Below are positions 6,234 through 7,767 of a stretch of 7,767 bases of DNA, one piece after another. Numbering within the stretch: position 1 is the first letter of the stretch; the number at the start of each line of letters is the position of its first letter. The DNA comes from an uncultured Ruminococcus sp. (lineage in GTDB: Bacteria; Bacillota; Clostridia; Oscillospirales; Acutalibacteraceae), in contig CADCOZ010000260.1 in assembly GCA_902803125.1 (NCBI GenBank), positions 1-7,767 on the forward strand, read 5' to 3'. Made by a program: the position numbers and the translations under genes. The notes below the pieces were generated by a model, which was not told where the DNA came from, did no database searches, and saw only the letters and a list, made by a program, of their open reading frames with translations.

Positions 6234-6241
6234 AAAGGAGG
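6234..6241 (+). promoter_or_regulatory. Ribosome binding site deciding the GTG start at 6249
   Basis: AAAGGAGG lies seven bases before GTG 6249. Another GTG at 6244 is only two bases away and its frame closes after about 14 codons, so 6249 is the start. Confidence 0.8.
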
Positions 6242-6248
6242 AAGTGCG

Positions 6249-7139
6249 GTGCGAGAGGCACAATGGCAGGATTATGGGTATGAACTGATAGACTGTTCGG
6301 ATGGGGAACGGCTGGAACGGTGGAAGGATATAATCCTGATACGACCGGATCCGCAGATTATTTGGCATACGCCGAAGCAAAATCCGCTGTGGAAAAAAGC
6401 CCATGCCCGCTAGCTGAGAAGCAGCAGCGGCGGCGGTGCGTGGCAGTACTACCAAAAAGTGCCGGAACAGTGGACGATACAATATCAGGATTTGACTTTT
6501 GGCATTAAGCCGATGGGCTTTAAGCATACGGGCGTTTTTCCCGAACAGGCGGTGAACTGGGATTTTGCCGCTGATACTATCCGTTCGGCCAAACGGCCTG
6601 TAAAGATACTGAACCTCTTTGCGTATACCGGTGCCGCTACACTGGCTTGTCTGCGAGCCGGGGCTTCCGTGACACACGTAGATGCTTCTAAAGGCATGGT
6701 ACAGTGGGCAAAGGAAAACGCTTCTTTGAGCGGTTTGGCCGATAAACCGGTTCGCTGGCTGGTGGACGACTGCGTGAAATTCGTTCAGAGGGAACAGCGG
6801 CGGGGCAACCGTTATGACGGCATCATCATGGATCCGCCTTCCTATGGCAGGGGTCCCGGCGGTGAGGTCTGGCAATTGGAGGAACAGCTGTTCCATTTGG
6901 TGGAGCTGTGTGTGCCGATTCTGTCGGATAATGCCCTGTTCTTTATCCTCAATTCCTATACCACGGGCTTGTCACCGTCTGTGATGGAATATTTATTGGG
7001 CGTTATGCTCGAAAAACGGTTCGGCGGGCATACTTCCGGCTCTGAAATCGGTCTTCATGTCACCGAAAGCGGTCTGACCCTTCCCTGCGGCAGTACCGCT
7101 ATTTGGCAGGGGAGGTCTGCTTTTGAAGGGATTCATTGA
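6249..7139 (+). pseudogene. RlmI/COG1092-like SAM-dependent methyltransferase interrupted by in-frame TAG
   Basis: One frame runs from GTG 6249 to TGA 7137-7139 (296 codons, a normal length for this family) and is broken only by TAG at 6411-6413, codon 55. Family sequence continues on both sides: GYELIDCSDGERLERW (10-25) and IRPDPQIIW (31-39) before it, RSSSGGGAW (57-65) and EQWTIQYQDLTF (73-84) after it. The intact Rossmann half shows NLFAYTGAA (122-130), acidic D145 in VDASKG and DPPSYGRG (195-202). As I recall relatives, the TAG position is usually Tyr, one base from TAT/TAC. Related enzymes methylate 23S rRNA; the substrate here is unknown. Without read-through the products are a 54-residue fragment and perhaps a 226-residue restart at GTG 6459, which lacks a ribosome site. 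It could be a pseudogene, a read-through gene or a sequence error. Confidence 0.85.
7111..7115 (+). promoter_or_regulatory. Ribosome binding site deciding the TTG start of the ECF ATPase
   Basis: GGAGG, part of a longer GGGGAGG, ends seven bases before TTG 7123. It lies inside the last codons of the methyltransferase gene. Confidence 0.75.
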
Positions 7140-7767
7140 AGTAAAAAATCTGTTTTTTCAATATGAGGAGGGCGAACCCGAAAAGGAAGCGGCGTTTGCA
7201 CTCAACGGCGTTGACCTGACCATCGAAAAAGGTGCGTTTGTGGCGATTGTAGGACATAACGGTTCGGGAAAATCGACCTTGGCCAAGCAGTTCAATGCCC
7301 TTTATTTACCGACCACCGGCGATGTGTTAGTGGATGGCCTGAACACCAAAGACGATGCCTGTCTGTTTGATATCCGCAAAAAAGTGGGGTTGGTTCTGCA
7401 AAATCCGGATAATCAGATTGTGGCGGGCGTTGTTGAAGAGGACGTAGCTTTTGGCTGTGAGAATTTAGGCGTTCCGTCCAAAGAAATCCGTCAGCGGGTG
7501 GATGCGGCTCTTAAAGCCGTGGATATGTATGACTATCGCAAACATTCGCCCGATAAGCTGTCCGGCGGTCAAAAACAGCGGGTGGCGATTGCCGGCATTA
7601 TTGCGATGGAACCGGACTGCATTGTACTGGACGAACCAACCGCTATGCTTGACCCGCAGGGACGAGATGAGGTTATCGCCACCATACGGAAACTGAATCA
7701 AGAGAAACATATTACCATTATTCTCATCACACATTATATGGAAGAAGCGGTGCTGGCCGATAGGGTA
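7123..7767 (+). CDS. ecfA1: Energy-coupling factor transporter ATPase EcfA1/CbiO-type, 3' end outside the window
   Basis: The ATP-binding subunit of an ECF vitamin/metal uptake transporter, working with a second EcfA, the membrane subunit EcfT and exchangeable S-components. The first 215 residues are present. Motifs: Walker [10 protein letters not shown] (44-52), Q-loop LQNPDNQIV (92-100), the hallmark of this family, signature LSGGQKQ (146-152), Walker B IVLDEP (167-172) with catalytic E171, D-loop MLDPQGR (175-181) and switch H204 in THYMEEA. That last segment suggests EcfA1 rather than EcfA2. The start is TTG at 7123, set by GGAGG seven bases upstream, so the gene overlaps the methyltransferase gene by 17 bases and should be translationally coupled to it. 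About 65-75 residues are missing at the right edge. In related genomes ecfA2 and ecfT usually follow; that is not visible here. Confidence 0.93.
   Translation, partial: MKGFIEVKNLFFQYEEGEPEKEAAFALNGVDLTIEKGAFVAIVGHNGSGKSTLAKQFNALYLPTTGDVLVDGLNTKDDACLFDIRKKVGLVLQNPDNQIVAGVVEEDVAFGCENLGVPSKEIRQRVDAALKAVDMYDYRKHSPDKLSGGQKQRVAIAGIIAMEPDCIVLDEPTAMLDPQGRDEVIATIRKLNQEKHITIILITHYMEEAVLADRV

Larger units (their letters stand above)
5885..6248. other. Gene-free interval of about 360 bp with repeats
   Basis: No credible protein-coding gene lies here on either strand. In order it holds a weak terminator (to 5912), the inverted TGACGGGT array with AT-rich core (5921-6037), an A-rich stretch with a weak promoter-like pair (6040-6067), about 80 bases in which I recognise nothing beyond a lone TGACGG half-site at 6095-6100, and hairpin repeat copy 3 (6150-6230) reaching the ribosome site of the methyltransferase gene. 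Confidence 0.8.

Noticed and set aside
6111..6413. Open frame starting TTG 6111 that reads through the hairpin repeat into the methyltransferase start
   Set aside because: The first half is just translated repeat sequence with no ribosome site; the real start is GTG 6249 behind AAAGGAGG.
6381..6470. A frameshift as the cause of the broken methyltransferase gene
   Set aside because: The frames before and after are the same (6249 and 6459 differ by a multiple of three), so it is a single in-frame TAG, not an indel.
6120..6896. Minus-strand open frame of 258 codons opposite the methyltransferase
   Set aside because: It crosses the hairpin repeat and lies antisense to clear family motifs; no recognisable domain.
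1..7767. Defence system, toxin-antitoxin, prophage or transposon genes
   Set aside because: Every convincing coding region belongs to a housekeeping family; no integrase, transposase, nuclease or toxin is seen.

Overview
The window looks like chromosomal DNA from a Gram-positive anaerobe of the Clostridia, most likely an Oscillospirales-type gut organism. The reasons are the moderate G+C content, strong AAGGAGG-type ribosome sites, frequent TTG/GTG starts, an ftsE-ftsX-M23 peptidase operon, an energy-coupling-factor (ECF) ATPase gene, and a dispersed GC-rich hairpin repeat between genes. The taxonomic call is inference from gene content; there is no rRNA or other marker here.

Layout. Positions 68-3094, minus strand: a compact three-gene operon, ftsE -> ftsX -> secreted coiled-coil M23 peptidase. 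Its genes overlap, and a near-consensus promoter lies at 3138-3166. The operon would build the FtsEX membrane machine that uses ATP to switch on a peptidoglycan hydrolase during division or elongation. Positions 3284-5129, plus strand: ilvD (dihydroxy-acid dehydratase, branched-chain amino acid synthesis) as a stand-alone unit with a perfect TTGACA-17-TATAAT promoter, a short leader with a hairpin, and its own terminator. Positions 5147-5884, plus: a YwqG-like DUF1963 protein. Positions 5885-6248: a gene-free stretch with an unusual inverted cluster of TGACGGGT repeats around an AT-rich core, then a hairpin repeat. Positions 6249-7139, plus: an RlmI/COG1092-like SAM methyltransferase gene whose reading frame is complete except for an in-frame TAG at codon 55. 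It overlaps by 17 bases the start of an ecfA-type ATPase gene that runs off the right edge.

The most interesting non-coding content is twofold. First, three copies of one multi-hairpin repeat (1-66, 3182-3235 on the minus strand, 6150-6230) have compensatory base changes in an 8-bp stem, which suggests the fold is maintained. Second, an iteron-like inverted array at 5921-6037 resembles a replication-origin or protein-binding layout. I see no CRISPR array, tRNA, rRNA, transposase or defence gene. The coding content is otherwise ordinary housekeeping, and I do not find a clear new multi-gene system.
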